Both the position numbers and the translations under genes were made by a program. Below, in pieces: positions 11,273-24,519 of a DNA stretch of 64,000 nt. The stretch is from Enterobacter cloacae complex sp. R_G8 (GTDB lineage: Bacteria > Pseudomonadota > Gammaproteobacteria > Enterobacterales > Enterobacteriaceae). The notes beneath the pieces are model-generated. The model was not told where the DNA came from. It searched no databases and saw only the letters and a program-made list of their open reading frames with translations. How positions within the stretch are numbered: the stretch's first letter is position 1; each line of letters begins with the position of its first letter. Location of the stretch: contig NZ_CP102246.1 of assembly GCF_024599795.1 (NCBI RefSeq), positions 1,550,001 through 1,614,000 of the forward strand. Direction: 5' to 3'.

Positions 11273-13552
11273 ATGGACGATCAGTTAAAACAGAGTGCCC
11301 TTGATTTTCATGAGTTTCCTGTCCCGGGTAAAATCCAGGTTTCCCCGACAAAACCGCTGGCAACCCAGCGCGACCTGGCGCTGGCCTACTCGCCGGGCGT
11401 GGCGGCACCGTGTCTCGAAATTGAAAAAGATCCGCTGGCCGCCTACAAATATACCGCGCGCGGCAACCTGGTCGCCGTGATCTCTAACGGTACGGCGGTG
11501 CTGGGCCTGGGCAACATTGGTGCGCTGGCCGGTAAGCCTGTGATGGAAGGGAAGGGCGTTCTGTTCAAGAAATTCGCCGGTATCGACGTGTTTGATATCG
11601 AAGTGGACGAACACGATCCCGATAAATTCATCAACGTCGTGGCGGCGCTGGAGCCGACTTTTGGCGGTATTAACCTCGAAGACATCAAAGCGCCGGAATG
11701 TTTCTACATTGAGCAGAAACTGCGTGAACGTATGAACATTCCCGTGTTCCATGATGACCAGCACGGGACGGCGATCATCAGCACTGCCGCCATTCTTAAC
11801 GGTCTGCGCGTGGTGGAGAAAAATCTCTCTGACGTGCGCATGGTAGTTTCCGGCGCGGGTGCGGCGGCCATTGCCTGTATGAACCTGCTGGTGGCGCTCG
11901 GGATGCAGAAACACAACATTGTGGTCTGCGACTCCAAAGGGGTGATCTACAAAAACCGCGAGCCGAACATGGCGGAAACCAAAGCAGCCTACGCGGTGGA
12001 CGACGACGGCAAGCGTACGCTTGAGGAGGTCATTGACGGCGCGGATATCTTCCTGGGCTGTTCAGGCCCGAAAGTGCTGACCCAGGAGATGGTGAAGAAG
12101 ATGGCACGTGCGCCAATGATTCTGGCGCTGGCGAACCCCGAGCCGGAAATCCTGCCGCCGCTGGCGAAAGCGGTGCGTGAAGATGCCATCATCTGTACCG
12201 GTCGCTCCGACTACCCGAACCAGGTGAACAACGTGCTCTGCTTCCCGTTCATCTTCCGTGGGGCGCTGGACGTCGGCGCGACGGCCATCAACGAAGAGAT
12301 GAAGCTGGCGGCGGTGCACGCCATTGCGGAGCTGGCACACGCCGAGCAGAGCGAAGTGGTCGCTTCAGCCTATGGCGATCAGGATCTGAGCTTTGGCCCG
12401 GACTACATCATTCCAAAACCGTTCGACCCGCGTCTGATTGTCAAAATCGCGCCAGCGGTCGCGAAAGCGGCAATGGACTCCGGCGTGGCAACGCGACCTA
12501 TTACTGATTTCGATGCTTACGTGGATAAGCTCACCGAGTTTGTCTACAAAACCAACCTGTTTATGAAGCCGATCTTCTCTCAGGCGCGTACCGATGCGAA
12601 GCGGGTGGTGCTGGCGGAAGGGGAAGAGGCGCGCGTGCTGCACGCCACGCAGGAGCTGATCACCTTAGGGCTGGCGAAGCCGATCCTGATTGGCCGCCCG
12701 AGCGTTATTGAAATGCGTATCCAGAAACTGGGCCTGCAGATCAAACCGGGTGTTGATTTTGAGATCGTGAATAACGAATCCGACCCGCGCTTTAAAGAGT
12801 ACTGGAGCGAATACTACGCGATCATGAAGCGTCGCGGGATCACTCAGGAGCAGGCGCAGCGGGCGGTGATCAGCAACACCACGGTGATTGGCGCAATCAT
12901 GGTTCATCGCGGCGAGGCGGATGCGCTGATCTGCGGCACCATCGGTGATTACCACGAGCATTTCAGCGTGGTGCAGGAGATCTTCGGCTATCGCGACGGT
13001 GTGCACACGGCCGGGGCGATGAACGCGCTGCTGCTGCCAAGCGGTAACACCTTTATCGCCGATACCTACGTCAACGACGATCCAACCCCGGACGAGCTGG
13101 CGGAGATCACCGTGATGGCGGCCGAAACCGTGCGTCGCTTTGGTATCGAACCGAAGGTGGCGCTGCTGTCGCACTCTAACTTCGGCTCCTCTAAATCTGC
13201 TGCGGCCTGCAAAATGCGACAGACGCTGGAGCTGGTTCGCGAGCGCGCGCCGGAGCTGATGATTGACGGTGAGATGCACGGCGACGCTGCGCTGGTGGAG
13301 AGCATCCGCAACGAACGTATGCCGGACAGTCCGCTGAAAGGCTCAGCGAATATCCTGATTATGCCAAACGTGGAAGCGGCGCGTATCAGCTACAACCTGC
13401 TGCGCGTCTCCAGCTCTGAAGGGGTGACCGTGGGGCCGGTGCTGATGGGGGTGGCGAAACCGGTGCATGTGTTAACGCCGATTGCCTCTGTACGCCGTAT
13501 CGTGAACATGGTGGCGCTGGCGGTAGTGGAGGCGCAGACGCAGCCGCTGTGA
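11273..13552 (+). CDS. maeB: NADP-dependent malic enzyme MaeB
   Basis: Oxidative decarboxylation of malate to pyruvate with NADP. 759 residues, the length of the large enterobacterial enzyme. The malic domain spans about 1-430, with [11 protein letters not shown], the metal site [11 protein letters not shown] and the dinucleotide fold [16 protein letters not shown]. The C-terminal third is a phosphotransacetylase-like domain ([19 protein letters not shown] and [15 protein letters not shown]), which in the family senses acetyl-CoA and regulates activity rather than acting as a transferase. ATG 11273 follows AAAAGGAATAACAAG. E. coli carries the eut operon between maeB and hemF; here the two genes are 43 bases apart. 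Confidence 0.96.
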   Translation: MDDQLKQSALDFHEFPVPGKIQVSPTKPLATQRDLALAYSPGVAAPCLEIEKDPLAAYKYTARGNLVAVISNGTAVLGLGNIGALAGKPVMEGKGVLFKKFAGIDVFDIEVDEHDPDKFINVVAALEPTFGGINLEDIKAPECFYIEQKLRERMNIPVFHDDQHGTAIISTAAILNGLRVVEKNLSDVRMVVSGAGAAAIACMNLLVALGMQKHNIVVCDSKGVIYKNREPNMAETKAAYAVDDDGKRTLEEVIDGADIFLGCSGPKVLTQEMVKKMARAPMILALANPEPEILPPLAKAVREDAIICTGRSDYPNQVNNVLCFPFIFRGALDVGATAINEEMKLAAVHAIAELAHAEQSEVVASAYGDQDLSFGPDYIIPKPFDPRLIVKIAPAVAKAAMDSGVATRPITDFDAYVDKLTEFVYKTNLFMKPIFSQARTDAKRVVLAEGEEARVLHATQELITLGLAKPILIGRPSVIEMRIQKLGLQIKPGVDFEIVNNESDPRFKEYWSEYYAIMKRRGITQEQAQRAVISNTTVIGAIMVHRGEADALICGTIGDYHEHFSVVQEIFGYRDGVHTAGAMNALLLPSGNTFIADTYVNDDPTPDELAEITVMAAETVRRFGIEPKVALLSHSNFGSSKSAAACKMRQTLELVRERAPELMIDGEMHGDAALVESIRNERMPDSPLKGSANILIMPNVEAARISYNLLRVSSSEGVTVGPVLMGVAKPVHVLTPIASVRRIVNMVALAVVEAQTQPL

Positions 13553-13559
13553 TTTATTG

Positions 13560-13594
13560 CCCTCTCCCTTAGGGAGAGGGCCGGGGTGAGGGGG
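13560..13594. repeat. Stem-loop repeat in the maeB/hemF convergent gap
   Basis: CCCTCTCCCT and AGGGAGAGGG form a 10-bp perfect stem at 13560-13580, followed by CCGGGGTGAGGGG. The same element recurs after yfeX and in related form after glk and yfcZ. Its place between two convergent stops suggests bidirectional terminator or RNA-stabilising use. Confidence 0.75.
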
Positions 13595-13595
13595 G

Positions 13596-15370
<1,775 letters not shown>

Positions 15371-15582
15371 GCGGCCTGAATAGTAAAAATTGCGGTCCTG
15401 GTGTTATATCGTATCGCGTTTAGCGTTACGACAGTCCTTATTGAGAATTGTTTTACTTTTCATTTCAATACGTGACAAAGTGACATTATGCCAAATTTTG
15501 GCGAGATTTTCCCCGGTTATTGGCTAAATGCACGCTTCGCGCCATAATCACTGTTTTTAAACCCGAAAAGGCGGTTAATACC

Positions 15583-16008
15583 ATGGAGATACGCGTTTTT
15601 CGCCAGGAAGATTTCGAAGAGGTGATCACCCTTTGGGAGCGCTGCGATTTGCTGCGTCCGTGGAACGATCCAGAGATGGACATTGAGCGTAAGCTAAATC
15701 ACGACGTCAGTCTGTTTCTGGTGGCGGAAGTGAACGGCGAAGTGGTGGGCACGGTGATGGGCGGTTACGACGGCCATCGCGGCTCTGCTTATTATCTGGG
15801 CGTTCACCCGGAATACCGGGGGCGCGGCATTGCCAACGCGCTGCTCAATCGTCTTGAGAAAAAACTGATCGCTCGCGGTTGTCCAAAAATTCAGATCATG
15901 GTGCGCGAAGATAACGACGTGGTGCTGGGCATGTATGAACGTCTGGGCTATGAACACGCTGACGTGCTGAGCTTAGGTAAGCGTCTGATCGAAGATGAAG
16001 AGTATTGA
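15583..16008 (+). CDS. ypeA: YpeA, GNAT-family acetyltransferase
   Basis: Small GCN5-related N-acetyltransferase of 141 residues, the exact E. coli length; its substrate is not known. The acetyl-CoA loop is [17 protein letters not shown] (about residues 80-96), and [19 protein letters not shown] is the typical C-terminal part. I chose ATG 15583 ([14 protein letters not shown]) because it aligns with the homologue; the longer frame would add 21 residues of non-coding character. The 3' end overlaps yfeZ by 14 bases. Confidence 0.93.
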   Translation: MEIRVFRQEDFEEVITLWERCDLLRPWNDPEMDIERKLNHDVSLFLVAEVNGEVVGTVMGGYDGHRGSAYYLGVHPEYRGRGIANALLNRLEKKLIARGCPKIQIMVREDNDVVLGMYERLGYEHADVLSLGKRLIEDEEY

Positions 16009-16444
16009 GATCCACCCGGCAGATTACGACGCGCAGGGGCGTGTCAGGCTGCCTTTCTTATTCTGGTGCGTACTGTTGCTGCAGGCCCGCACCTGGGTGC
16101 TGTTTGTCATGGCCGCCGCGTCCCGCGGGCAGGGCGATACATTACTGACGCTCTTTTATCCCGATCACGACGCCTTTTGGCTCGGCCTGTTACCGGGCGT
16201 ACCGGCGGTGGTGACGTTTTTGTGCAGCGGCCGACGACAGGCGATCCCACGGCTTTGGCGTGCGCTTCGCTGGCTGCTGATCCTGGCCCAGATTGCGCTG
16301 CTCTGCTGGCAGCCTGTGCTCTGGTGGTACGGTGAACCGCTTACGGGCATCGGCATTGCGCTGGTGGTGGCCGATATCGTGGCGCTGCTGTGGCTGCTGA
16401 CTAACCCCCGCTTACGCGCCTGTTTTACGCATGAGTCAGATTAA
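15995..16444 (+). CDS. yfeZ: YfeZ, DUF2919 inner-membrane protein
   Basis: 149-residue membrane protein of unknown function with four hydrophobic stretches: about 17-38 ([20 protein letters not shown]), a second near 60-76, a third near 90-110 ([18 protein letters not shown]), and a fourth near 118-135. Starts inside the last codons of ypeA, which suggests translational coupling. The same two-gene arrangement exists in E. coli. Confidence 0.85.
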   Translation: MKSIEIHPADYDAQGRVRLPFLFWCVLLLQARTWVLFVMAAASRGQGDTLLTLFYPDHDAFWLGLLPGVPAVVTFLCSGRRQAIPRLWRALRWLLILAQIALLCWQPVLWWYGEPLTGIGIALVVADIVALLWLLTNPRLRACFTHESD

Positions 16445-16447
16445 CGC

Positions 16448-16475
16448 GGCACTTTTTGCCGATGCTGCACTCCAA
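16448..16475 (+). promoter_or_regulatory. Sigma-E type promoter for yfeY
   Basis: GGCACTT (16448-16454), a 16-base spacer, then TCCAA (16471-16475). This is close to the RpoE consensus GGAACTT and TCAAA. The -10 is 33 bases before the yfeY start. E. coli yfeY is a known RpoE regulon member, which supports the call. Confidence 0.6.
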
Positions 16476-16507
16476 CAAGCGTTGATTTAACACGTAAGGA
16501 CGTTTCA

Positions 16508-17083
16508 ATGAAATCGCTGCGTTTACTTTTATGCGCTCTCCCGCTGGCGTTAACCGGCTGTTCAACGCTCTCCTCTATTAACTGGTCGGCCGCTTATCCG
16601 TGGAACTGGTTTGGCTCTTCGCTGGAGGTCACCGAACAGGGCGTGGGCAACATTACCGCCGCGACGGCGCTGGATCAGGACGCGCTTCAGGCGGCCCTGA
16701 GCAGCGACTATCGTCTGCGCAGCGGCATGAAAACTGAAAACGGCACTATCGTGCGTTACTTCGAAGCGCTGAAGGGAGACAAACTGGCGCTGGTGATTAA
16801 CGGCGATAAAGGCACGGTAAACCGTATTGCCGTGCTGGACGATGCCATCCCGACGGCGAGCGGCGTGAAGGTTGGCACGCCGTTTAGCGATCTTTATAAA
16901 CAGGCTTTCGGCAATTGCGCCAGCGCGCCTTCAGACGATGGTGTGGCGGTGCAATGTAAAGCACCGGACAGCCAGCACATCAGCTACCTCTTTACCGGAA
17001 CCTGGAGCGGCCCGGAAGGGTTAATGCCGTCTGACGACACGCTGAAAAACTGGAAAGTGAGCAAAATACTCTGGCAGCAGTAA
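16508..17083 (+). CDS. yfeY: YfeY, envelope-stress lipoprotein (DUF1131)
   Basis: Lipoprotein of 191 residues with unknown role. A signal peptide leads to the lipobox LTGC at residues 15-18. Ser at +2 after the lipidated Cys predicts outer-membrane sorting by Lol. The mature part contains GNITAATALDQDALQAAL and ends LKNWKVSKILWQQ, both characteristic of the E. coli YfeY family. A sigma-E type promoter lies just upstream. yfeX follows 92 bases later and may have its own promoter. Confidence 0.92.
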   Translation: MKSLRLLLCALPLALTGCSTLSSINWSAAYPWNWFGSSLEVTEQGVGNITAATALDQDALQAALSSDYRLRSGMKTENGTIVRYFEALKGDKLALVINGDKGTVNRIAVLDDAIPTASGVKVGTPFSDLYKQAFGNCASAPSDDGVAVQCKAPDSQHISYLFTGTWSGPEGLMPSDDTLKNWKVSKILWQQ

Positions 17084-17124
17084 TTTGCGCCTGAACAATC
17101 CGTCTCGCTGAAATCCGGGTATAA

Positions 17125-18075
<951 letters not shown>

Positions 18076-18085
18076 TTCCCTTTCT

Positions 18086-18119
18086 CCCTCTCCCTCCGGG
18101 AGAGGGTTGGGGTGAGGGC
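18086..18119. repeat. Stem-loop repeat after yfeX
   Basis: CCCTCTCCC, TCC, GGGAGAGGG (18086-18106), followed by TTGGGGTGAGGGC. Second copy of the element seen at 13560. It lies between the yfeX stop and the cysP control region. Confidence 0.75.
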
Positions 18120-18149
18120 AACAGGCCGCACCCTTATTCCCTTTTCTGC

Positions 18150-18247
18150 TTGTAAATCACCAAACGGTATATAAAACCGTTACTCCTTTCGTCCTCGTTA
18201 TAAATATTATGACTATAAGATAGTCATCACATTTATAAGGGTGCGCA
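18150..18247 (+). promoter_or_regulatory. Control region of the cysPUWAM operon
   Basis: AT-rich region with TATATAAAACCGTTACTCC and GTTATAAATATTATGACTATA just before the cysP start. CysB with acetylserine activates this operon in E. coli and binds AT-rich half sites of this kind. The exact site and -10 cannot be fixed by eye. Confidence 0.4.
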
Positions 18248-19261
18248 ATGGCCGTTACTGTACTGAAAAAAGGATCCCTGGCACTGGCAGGTTTACTGCT
18301 GGTGGCACAGGCGCAGGCGACTGAGCTGCTGAACAGCTCATATGACGTCTCCCGCGAGCTGTTTGCCGCCCTTAACCCGCCGTTTGAGCAGCAGTGGGCG
18401 AAAGACAATAACGGTGACAAGCTGACCATCAAACAGTCTCACGCCGGTTCGTCCAAACAGGCGCTGGCGATCCTTCAGGGACTGAAAGCGGATGTGGTGA
18501 CCTACAACCAGGTGACCGATGTGCAGATCCTGCATGACAAAGGCAAGCTCATCCCGGCCGACTGGCAGAGCCGTTTACCAAACAACAGCTCGCCGTTCTA
18601 CTCCACCATGGGCTTCCTGGTGCGCAAGGGCAACCCAAAGAATATCCACGACTGGAGCGATCTGGTTCGTTCTGACGTAAAGCTGATTTTCCCGAACCCA
18701 AAAACCTCCGGCAACGCGCGTTATACCTATTTAGCGGCGTGGGGCGCGGCGGACAAGGCTGACGGTAACGATAAGGCCAAAACCGAGCAGTTCATGACCC
18801 AGTTCCTGAAAAACGTCGAAGTGTTTGATACCGGCGGCCGCGGAGCAACGACAACCTTCGCAGAACGCGGTCTGGGCGATGTGCTGATTAGCTTTGAATC
18901 GGAAGTGAACAACATCCGCAAACAGTATGAAGCGCAGGGCTTTGAGGTCGTTATCCCGAAAACCAACATCCTGGCCGAGTTCCCGGTGGCGTGGGTGGAT
19001 AAAAACGTGCAGGCAAACGGCACCGAGAAAGCGGCAAAAGCCTATCTCAACTACCTGTACAGCCCACAGGCGCAGACCATCATTACCGATTACTACTATC
19101 GCGTGAACAACCCTGACGTGATGAAAAAACTGAAAGATAAATTCCCGCAGACTGCGCTGTTCCGCGTGGAGGATCATTTCGGCTCCTGGCCTGAGGTGAT
19201 GAAAACGCATTTTGCCAGCGGCGGTGAATTAGACAAATTGCTGGCGGCGGGGCGTAAGTAA
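18248..19261 (+). CDS. cysP: Thiosulfate-binding protein CysP
   Basis: Periplasmic binding protein of the sulfate/thiosulfate ABC importer. 337 residues (E. coli 338). Signal peptide about 1-24 ([14 protein letters not shown], cleaved before TEL). The mature protein begins [13 protein letters not shown] and contains the ligand-loop blocks [16 protein letters not shown] and [19 protein letters not shown], shared by CysP and Sbp. The stop overlaps the cysU start as TAATG. First gene of the operon. Confidence 0.96.
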   Translation: MAVTVLKKGSLALAGLLLVAQAQATELLNSSYDVSRELFAALNPPFEQQWAKDNNGDKLTIKQSHAGSSKQALAILQGLKADVVTYNQVTDVQILHDKGKLIPADWQSRLPNNSSPFYSTMGFLVRKGNPKNIHDWSDLVRSDVKLIFPNPKTSGNARYTYLAAWGAADKADGNDKAKTEQFMTQFLKNVEVFDTGGRGATTTFAERGLGDVLISFESEVNNIRKQYEAQGFEVVIPKTNILAEFPVAWVDKNVQANGTEKAAKAYLNYLYSPQAQTIITDYYYRVNNPDVMKKLKDKFPQTALFRVEDHFGSWPEVMKTHFASGGELDKLLAAGRK

Positions 19262-20094
19262 TGTTTGCCGTATCGACTAAACGCGTGCTGCCGGGTTTTA
19301 CCTTAAGCCTCGGGACCAGCCTGCTGTTCGTCTGCCTGATTTTGTTGTTGCCGCTCAGCGCGCTGGTGATGCAGCTTGCGCAGATGAGCTGGTCCCAGTA
19401 CTGGGAAGTGGTCACCAACCCGCAGGTCGTTGCAGCCTATAAAGTCACGCTGCTGTCGGCGTTTGTGGCCTCGATTTTCAACGGCGTGTTTGGCCTGCTG
19501 ATGGCGTGGATTTTAACCCGCTATCGCTTCCCGGGCCGCACGCTGCTCGATGCATTGATGGATTTACCCTTTGCTCTGCCGACCGCCGTTGCCGGTTTAA
19601 CGCTGGCGTCACTTTTCTCCGTCAACGGGTTGTACGGTGAGTGGCTGGCGAAGTTTGACATCAAAGTGACCTATACCTGGCTTGGTATCGCGGTGGCGAT
19701 GGCCTTTACCAGCATTCCGTTTGTGGTGCGTACCGTACAGCCGGTGCTCGAAGAGTTAGGCCCGGAATATGAAGAGGCGGCAGAAACGCTGGGGGCTACA
19801 CGCTGGCAGAGCTTCCGTAAAGTTGTCCTGCCTGAGCTGTCCCCGGCGCTGATGGCGGGGGTGGCGCTGTCGTTTACCCGTAGCCTCGGCGAGTTCGGTG
19901 CGGTCATTTTTATCGCCGGTAACATTGCGTGGAAAACAGAAGTGACATCGCTGATGATTTTTATCCGTTTGCAGGAGTTTGATTACCCGGCGGCGAGCGC
20001 CATTGCCTCGGTCATTCTTGCCGCATCGTTGCTGCTGCTCTACTCAATCAACACTCTGCAAAGTCGCTTTGGTCGACGTGTGGTAGGTCACTGA
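19261..20094 (+). CDS. cysU: Sulfate/thiosulfate ABC permease CysU (CysT)
   Basis: Inner-membrane permease subunit, 277 residues, with about six membrane helices. The EAA loop that couples to the ATPase is EEAAETLGATRWQSFRKVV. It pairs with CysW to form the channel. The start overlaps the cysP stop and its TGA overlaps the cysW ATG, so the four transport genes are tightly coupled. Confidence 0.95.
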   Translation: MFAVSTKRVLPGFTLSLGTSLLFVCLILLLPLSALVMQLAQMSWSQYWEVVTNPQVVAAYKVTLLSAFVASIFNGVFGLLMAWILTRYRFPGRTLLDALMDLPFALPTAVAGLTLASLFSVNGLYGEWLAKFDIKVTYTWLGIAVAMAFTSIPFVVRTVQPVLEELGPEYEEAAETLGATRWQSFRKVVLPELSPALMAGVALSFTRSLGEFGAVIFIAGNIAWKTEVTSLMIFIRLQEFDYPAASAIASVILAASLLLLYSINTLQSRFGRRVVGH

Positions 20095-20969
20095 TGGCGG
20101 AAGTTACTCAATTGAAGCGATACGACGCGCCCCGCATCAACTGGGGGAAATGGTTTCTGATTGGTACGGGCGTGCTGGTTTCCGCTCTTATCCTCGTGGT
20201 ACCGACAATCTATATTTTCGTTCAGGCGTTCAGTAAAGGGATCATGCCCGCGCTGGAAAACCTGGCGGACCCGGATATGCTGCACGCCATCTGGCTGACC
20301 GTGCTGATTGCGCTGATCACGGTGCCGGTCAACCTGGTGTTTGGTACGCTGCTGGCCTGGCTGGTGACGCGCTTTAACTTCCCGGGGCGTCAGATGCTGC
20401 TGACGCTGCTGGATATCCCGTTTGCCGTCTCCCCGGTGGTTGCGGGTCTGGTTTACCTGCTGTTTTACGGCTCCAACGGGCCGCTGGGTGGCTGGCTGGA
20501 TGAGCACAACCTGCAGGTGATGTTTGCCTGGCCGGGTATGGTGCTGGTGACCATCTTTGTGACCTGTCCGTTTGTGGTGCGTGAACTGGTGCCGGTGATG
20601 TTAAGCCAGGGGAGCAACGAAGACGAAGCGGCTGTGCTGCTGGGCGCGTCTGGCTGGCAGATGTTCCGCCGCGTCACGCTGCCGAATATTCGTTGGGCAC
20701 TGCTCTATGGTGTGGTGCTGACCAACGCGCGCGCAATTGGTGAGTTCGGTGCGGTGTCGGTGGTATCCGGTTCCATTCGAGGTGAAACCCTGTCGCTGCC
20801 GTTACAGATTGAACTGCTGCAGCAGGATTACAACACCATCGGCTCCTTTACCGCCGCAGCGTTGCTGACGCTGATGGCTATTTTGACCCTGTTTTTGAAG
20901 AGTGTGGTGCAGTGGCGTTTAGAGAATCAGGAAAAACGTCAGCATCAGGAGGGAAATCATGAGCATTGA
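20094..20969 (+). CDS. cysW: Sulfate/thiosulfate ABC permease CysW
   Basis: Second permease subunit, 291 residues, six predicted membrane helices, EAA loop [19 protein letters not shown]. The C-terminus runs 11 bases into cysA. Close match to the E. coli protein through [19 protein letters not shown]. Confidence 0.95.
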   Translation: MAEVTQLKRYDAPRINWGKWFLIGTGVLVSALILVVPTIYIFVQAFSKGIMPALENLADPDMLHAIWLTVLIALITVPVNLVFGTLLAWLVTRFNFPGRQMLLTLLDIPFAVSPVVAGLVYLLFYGSNGPLGGWLDEHNLQVMFAWPGMVLVTIFVTCPFVVRELVPVMLSQGSNEDEAAVLLGASGWQMFRRVTLPNIRWALLYGVVLTNARAIGEFGAVSVVSGSIRGETLSLPLQIELLQQDYNTIGSFTAAALLTLMAILTLFLKSVVQWRLENQEKRQHQEGNHEH

Positions 20970-22053
20970 GATTGCCAATATTAAGAAGTCTTTTGGTCGC
21001 ACCCAGGTGCTGAATGATATCTCGCTGGATATCCCTTCCGGACAAATGGTGGCGCTGCTGGGGCCATCTGGCTCGGGCAAAACCACGCTGCTGCGTATTA
21101 TCGCCGGTCTTGAGCATCAGACCAGCGGGCATATCCGTTTTCACGGCACCGACGTGAGCCGCCTGCATGCCCGCGATCGCAAAGTCGGCTTTGTGTTCCA
21201 GCATTACGCACTGTTCCGCCATATGACGGTGTTCGACAATATCGCCTTTGGCCTGACCGTTCTTCCTAAGCGTGAGCGTCCGGACGCGGCAACCATCAAA
21301 GCGAAGGTGACCAAACTGCTGGAGATGGTGCAGCTGGCCCACCTGGCTGACCGTTTCCCGGCGCAGCTTTCCGGCGGCCAGAAACAGCGCGTCGCGCTGG
21401 CCCGTGCGCTGGCGGTTGAACCGCAAATTCTGCTGCTGGATGAGCCGTTCGGGGCGCTGGATGCGCAGGTGCGTAAAGAGCTTCGTCGCTGGCTGCGTCA
21501 GTTGCATGAAGAGCTGAAATTCACCAGCGTGTTCGTCACTCACGACCAGGAAGAGGCGATGGAAGTCGCGGATCGCGTGGTGGTAATGAGCCAGGGGAAT
21601 ATTGAGCAGGTTGATGAGCCAGAGCAGCTCTGGCGTGAACCTGCGACCCGTTTTGTGCTGGAGTTTATGGGCGAAGTTAACCGTCTGCAGGGCACCGTAC
21701 GGGGTGGGCAATTCCACGTCGGGGCACACCGTTGGCCGCTGGGATACACGCCAGCCCATCAGGGGCCGGTGGATCTGTTCCTGCGCCCATGGGAAGTGGA
21801 TGTCAGCCGTCGAACCAGCCTGGATTCACCGCTGCCGGTGCAGGTGCTGGAAGCTAGCCCTAAAGGGCACTACACGCAAATGGTGGTACAACCGCTGGGC
21901 TGGTATACCGAGCCGCTGACGGTGGTAATGCGCGATGAAGAGGCGCCACACCGGGGGGAACGCCTGTTTGTGGGGCTACAGCATGCCCGTATTTATCACG
22001 GTAACCAGCGCATCGAGACGCGTGAGGATGTTGCTCTGGCGGAGTCAGCCTGA
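20959..22053 (+). CDS. cysA: Sulfate/thiosulfate importer ATPase CysA
   Basis: ABC ATPase that drives CysUW, 364 residues (E. coli 365). Walker [10 protein letters not shown] at 35-43, signature LSGGQKQR, Walker [13 protein letters not shown], and switch His in [16 protein letters not shown]. The C-terminal 120 residues form the regulatory TOBE-like domain. A BIME separates it from cysM. Confidence 0.96.
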   Translation: MSIEIANIKKSFGRTQVLNDISLDIPSGQMVALLGPSGSGKTTLLRIIAGLEHQTSGHIRFHGTDVSRLHARDRKVGFVFQHYALFRHMTVFDNIAFGLTVLPKRERPDAATIKAKVTKLLEMVQLAHLADRFPAQLSGGQKQRVALARALAVEPQILLLDEPFGALDAQVRKELRRWLRQLHEELKFTSVFVTHDQEEAMEVADRVVVMSQGNIEQVDEPEQLWREPATRFVLEFMGEVNRLQGTVRGGQFHVGAHRWPLGYTPAHQGPVDLFLRPWEVDVSRRTSLDSPLPVQVLEASPKGHYTQMVVQPLGWYTEPLTVVMRDEEAPHRGERLFVGLQHARIYHGNQRIETREDVALAESA

Positions 22054-22073
22054 TAGGTTATTAGGATGTTTAT

Positions 22074-22151
22074 CGCCCGGTGGCGCTGCGCTGACCGGGC
22101 CTACAGCTAAAACTGCGTCTTGTAGGCCGGGTAAGCGAAGCGCCACCCGGC
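22074..22151. repeat. BIME: two inverted REP units between cysA and cysM
   Basis: REP 1 at 22074-22105 (GCCCGGTGGCGCTGCGC to CCGGGCCTACAG). REP 2 in opposite orientation at 22121-22151 (TGTAGGCCGGGTAAGCG to GCCACCCGGC). This is a typical paired bacterial interspersed mosaic element, known in E. coli to bind gyrase or IHF and to stabilise upstream mRNA. Here it would protect cysPUWA message. Confidence 0.9.
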
Positions 22152-22171
22152 TTTTTTATTGAGTAAAAATC

Positions 22172-23083
22172 GTGAATACACTCGAACACACCATCGGCAA
22201 CACTCCTCTGGTCAAGCTCCAGCGCATGGGGCCGGACAACGGCAACGAAATCTGGGTCAAACTCGAAGGCAATAACCCGGCGGGGTCGGTCAAAGACCGC
22301 GCGGCACTGTCGATGATTGTTCAGGCCGAAACGCGCGGTGAAATTAAGCCTGGCGACGTGCTCATTGAGGCCACCAGCGGGAATACCGGCATTGCGCTGG
22401 CGATGATTGCCGCGCTGAAAGGCTACCGCATGAAGCTGCTGATGCCGGACAACATGAGCCAGGAGCGTCGCGCCGCGATGCGGGCCTACGGTGCCGAGCT
22501 GATACTGGTGACCAAAGAGCAAGGGATGGAAGGGGCGCGCGACTTAGCGCTGGCGATGGCTGAGCGTGGTGAAGGCAAGCTGCTGGATCAGTTCAACAAT
22601 CCGGATAACCCCTACGCCCACTACACGACCACAGGCCCGGAAATCTGGCAACAAACCGACGGACGTATCACCCATTTTGTCTCCAGTATGGGCACCACCG
22701 GCACCATTACCGGCGTGTCGCGTTTTCTGCGTGAGCAGGAAAAACCGGTCACCATTGTCGGTCTGCAGCCGGAAGAGGGGAGCAGCATTCCCGGTATTCG
22801 CCGCTGGCCGGCAGAGTATATGCCGGGCATCTTTAATGCTCAGCTGGTGGATCAGGTGCTGGATATTCATCAGCGCGAGGCGGAGAATACCATGCGTGAG
22901 CTGGCGGTACGTGAAGGCATCTTCTGCGGGGTCAGTTCAGGTGGCGCGGTAGCTGGCGCGATGCGGGTGGCGCAGGAGAACCCTGGTGCAGTGGTGGTGG
23001 CGATTATCTGCGACCGCGGCGATCGCTATCTGTCTACCGGCGTCTTTGGTGAAGAGAGTTATTCGCAGGGGGCGGGGATTTAA
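22172..23083 (+). CDS. cysM: Cysteine synthase B CysM
   Basis: PLP enzyme making cysteine or S-sulfocysteine from O-acetylserine and sulfide or thiosulfate. 303 residues, equal to E. coli. PLP lysine is K41 in GSVKDRAAL; the phosphate loop is [12 protein letters not shown]. The start is GTG 22172, as in E. coli; the spacer before it has only a weak ribosome site. Last gene of the cys operon, which fits thiosulfate use by the transporter encoded upstream. Confidence 0.96.
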   Translation: MNTLEHTIGNTPLVKLQRMGPDNGNEIWVKLEGNNPAGSVKDRAALSMIVQAETRGEIKPGDVLIEATSGNTGIALAMIAALKGYRMKLLMPDNMSQERRAAMRAYGAELILVTKEQGMEGARDLALAMAERGEGKLLDQFNNPDNPYAHYTTTGPEIWQQTDGRITHFVSSMGTTGTITGVSRFLREQEKPVTIVGLQPEEGSSIPGIRRWPAEYMPGIFNAQLVDQVLDIHQREAENTMRELAVREGIFCGVSSGGAVAGAMRVAQENPGAVVVAIICDRGDRYLSTGVFGEESYSQGAGI

Positions 23084-23088
23084 GCGTC

Positions 23089-23925
23089 ATGGAGATGATT
23101 CTATTCCGGGATAACACCCGGGCGCAGCAAACCGATATTGTCGCCGTACAGTCGCAGGTGGTGTACGGCAGCGTGGGGAACAGCATTGCGGTACCGAATA
23201 TTCGCACCCACCGGCTGAATGTGACCGCCGTGCCGACGGTGCTGTTCAGCAACACGCCGCACTATGACACCTTTTACGGTGGAGTGATCCCGGATGAGTG
23301 GTTCAGCGGCTACCTGAAGGCGCTGGAAGAGCGCGAGATCCTGCGCGAGCTTAAGGCGGTTACCACCGGCTATATGGGCAGCGCCAGCCAGATCGTTCTG
23401 CTGGCGCAGTGGCTGAAGGCGATCAAGGTGCAGCATCCGGACCTGCTGGTGCTGGTCGATCCGGTGATCGGGGATATCGACAGCGGGATGTACGTTAAAC
23501 CTGATATTCCTGAGGCGTATCGTGAGCATCTGCTGCCGCTGGCACAGGGCATTACGCCCAACGTGTTTGAACTGGAAGTGTTAAGCGGTAAACCGTGCCG
23601 CACGCCAGAGAGCGCCATCGCCGCCGCGCAGGGGCTGCTTTCCGATACGCTGAAATGGGTGGCGATAACCAGTGCGCCAGTGGCCGACGACCCGCAGAAT
23701 ATTCACGTCGTGCTGGTGAGTAAAGAGGGCGTTACCGTAAGCGCGCACCCGCGCGTCGAGACGGATCTGAAAGGCACGGGCGATCTGTTCTGTTCAGAAC
23801 TGGTCAGCGGTATCGTGGGGGGAAAAACCGTTGCTGATGCCATACGCATGGCAGGCGATCGGGTGACTGACGTCATGATCTATACGCAGTCGAAAGGTTA
23901 CGACGAGCTTATCCTCCCCGCATAA
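23089..23925 (+). CDS. pdxK: Pyridoxal/pyridoxine/hydroxymethylpyrimidine kinase PdxK
   Basis: Salvage kinase making PLP precursors. 278 residues (E. coli 283). Substrate loop [17 protein letters not shown], then [14 protein letters not shown], and the anion-hole/catalytic [16 protein letters not shown]. It starts 5 bases after the cysM stop, so it may be read through from cysM, a PLP enzyme. The C-terminus lacks the last few residues of the E. coli protein. Confidence 0.93.
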   Translation: MEMILFRDNTRAQQTDIVAVQSQVVYGSVGNSIAVPNIRTHRLNVTAVPTVLFSNTPHYDTFYGGVIPDEWFSGYLKALEEREILRELKAVTTGYMGSASQIVLLAQWLKAIKVQHPDLLVLVDPVIGDIDSGMYVKPDIPEAYREHLLPLAQGITPNVFELEVLSGKPCRTPESAIAAAQGLLSDTLKWVAITSAPVADDPQNIHVVLVSKEGVTVSAHPRVETDLKGTGDLFCSELVSGIVGGKTVADAIRMAGDRVTDVMIYTQSKGYDELILPA

Positions 23926-23927
23926 AC

Positions 23928-23955
23928 AAAAATGGCGCCCGAAGGCGCCATTTTT
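23928..23955. terminator. Bidirectional terminator between pdxK and crr
   Basis: AAAAATGGCGCC, loop CGAA, GGCGCCATTTTT: a 12-bp perfect stem with A-run and T-run on either side, between convergent pdxK and crr. Confidence 0.92.
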
Positions 23956-23969
23956 CTGTGCGGCAAGAA

Positions 23970-24479
23970 TTACTTCTTGATGCGGATAACCGGGGTTTCA
24001 CCCACGGTGACGCTGCCAGACAGTTTGATCAGTTCTTTGATTTCGTCCATGTTGGAGATAACAACCGGAGTCAGGGTAGACTTCGCTTTTTCTTCCAGCA
24101 GTGGCAGATCGAATTCAATCACCGGGTCGCCAACTTTCACACGCTGGCCTTCTTCTGCGATACGTTTGAAGCCTTCGCCTTTCAGTTCAACGGTGTCGAT
24201 ACCGAAGTGAACGAACAGTTCGATACCGCTATCAGATTCGATAGAGAACGCATGGTTGGTTTCAAAAATTTTACCGATGGTGCCGTCAACTGGAGCAACC
24301 ATTTTGTTGCCAGTTGGTTTGATAGCAATGCCATCACCAACGATTTTCTCAGCAAACACTACATCCGGCACGTCTTCGATGTTGACGATCTCGCCGGAGA
24401 GCGGAGCAACAATCTCAATAGTTCCGGAGTCTTTCTTATCATCAGAAACCAGAGATTTCAGTTTATCGAACAAACCCAT
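23970..24479 (-). CDS. crr: PTS glucose-specific enzyme IIA (EIIAGlc)
   Basis: Soluble phosphocarrier between HPr and EIIBC-Glc; its unphosphorylated form causes inducer exclusion and its phosphorylated form activates adenylate cyclase. 169 residues. Active histidines are H76 and H91 counting Met1 ([11 protein letters not shown] and [13 protein letters not shown]). The amphipathic N-terminus [13 protein letters not shown] binds membrane. Third gene of ptsHI-crr; 40 bases separate it from ptsI. Confidence 0.98.
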   Translation of the reverse strand: MGLFDKLKSLVSDDKKDSGTIEIVAPLSGEIVNIEDVPDVVFAEKIVGDGIAIKPTGNKMVAPVDGTIGKIFETNHAFSIESDSGIELFVHFGIDTVELKGEGFKRIAEEGQRVKVGDPVIEFDLPLLEEKAKSTLTPVVISNMDEIKELIKLSGSVTVGETPVIRIKK

Positions 24480-24519
24480 GATCTTCTCCTAAGCAGTAAT
24501 TTGGGCCGCATCTCGTGGA

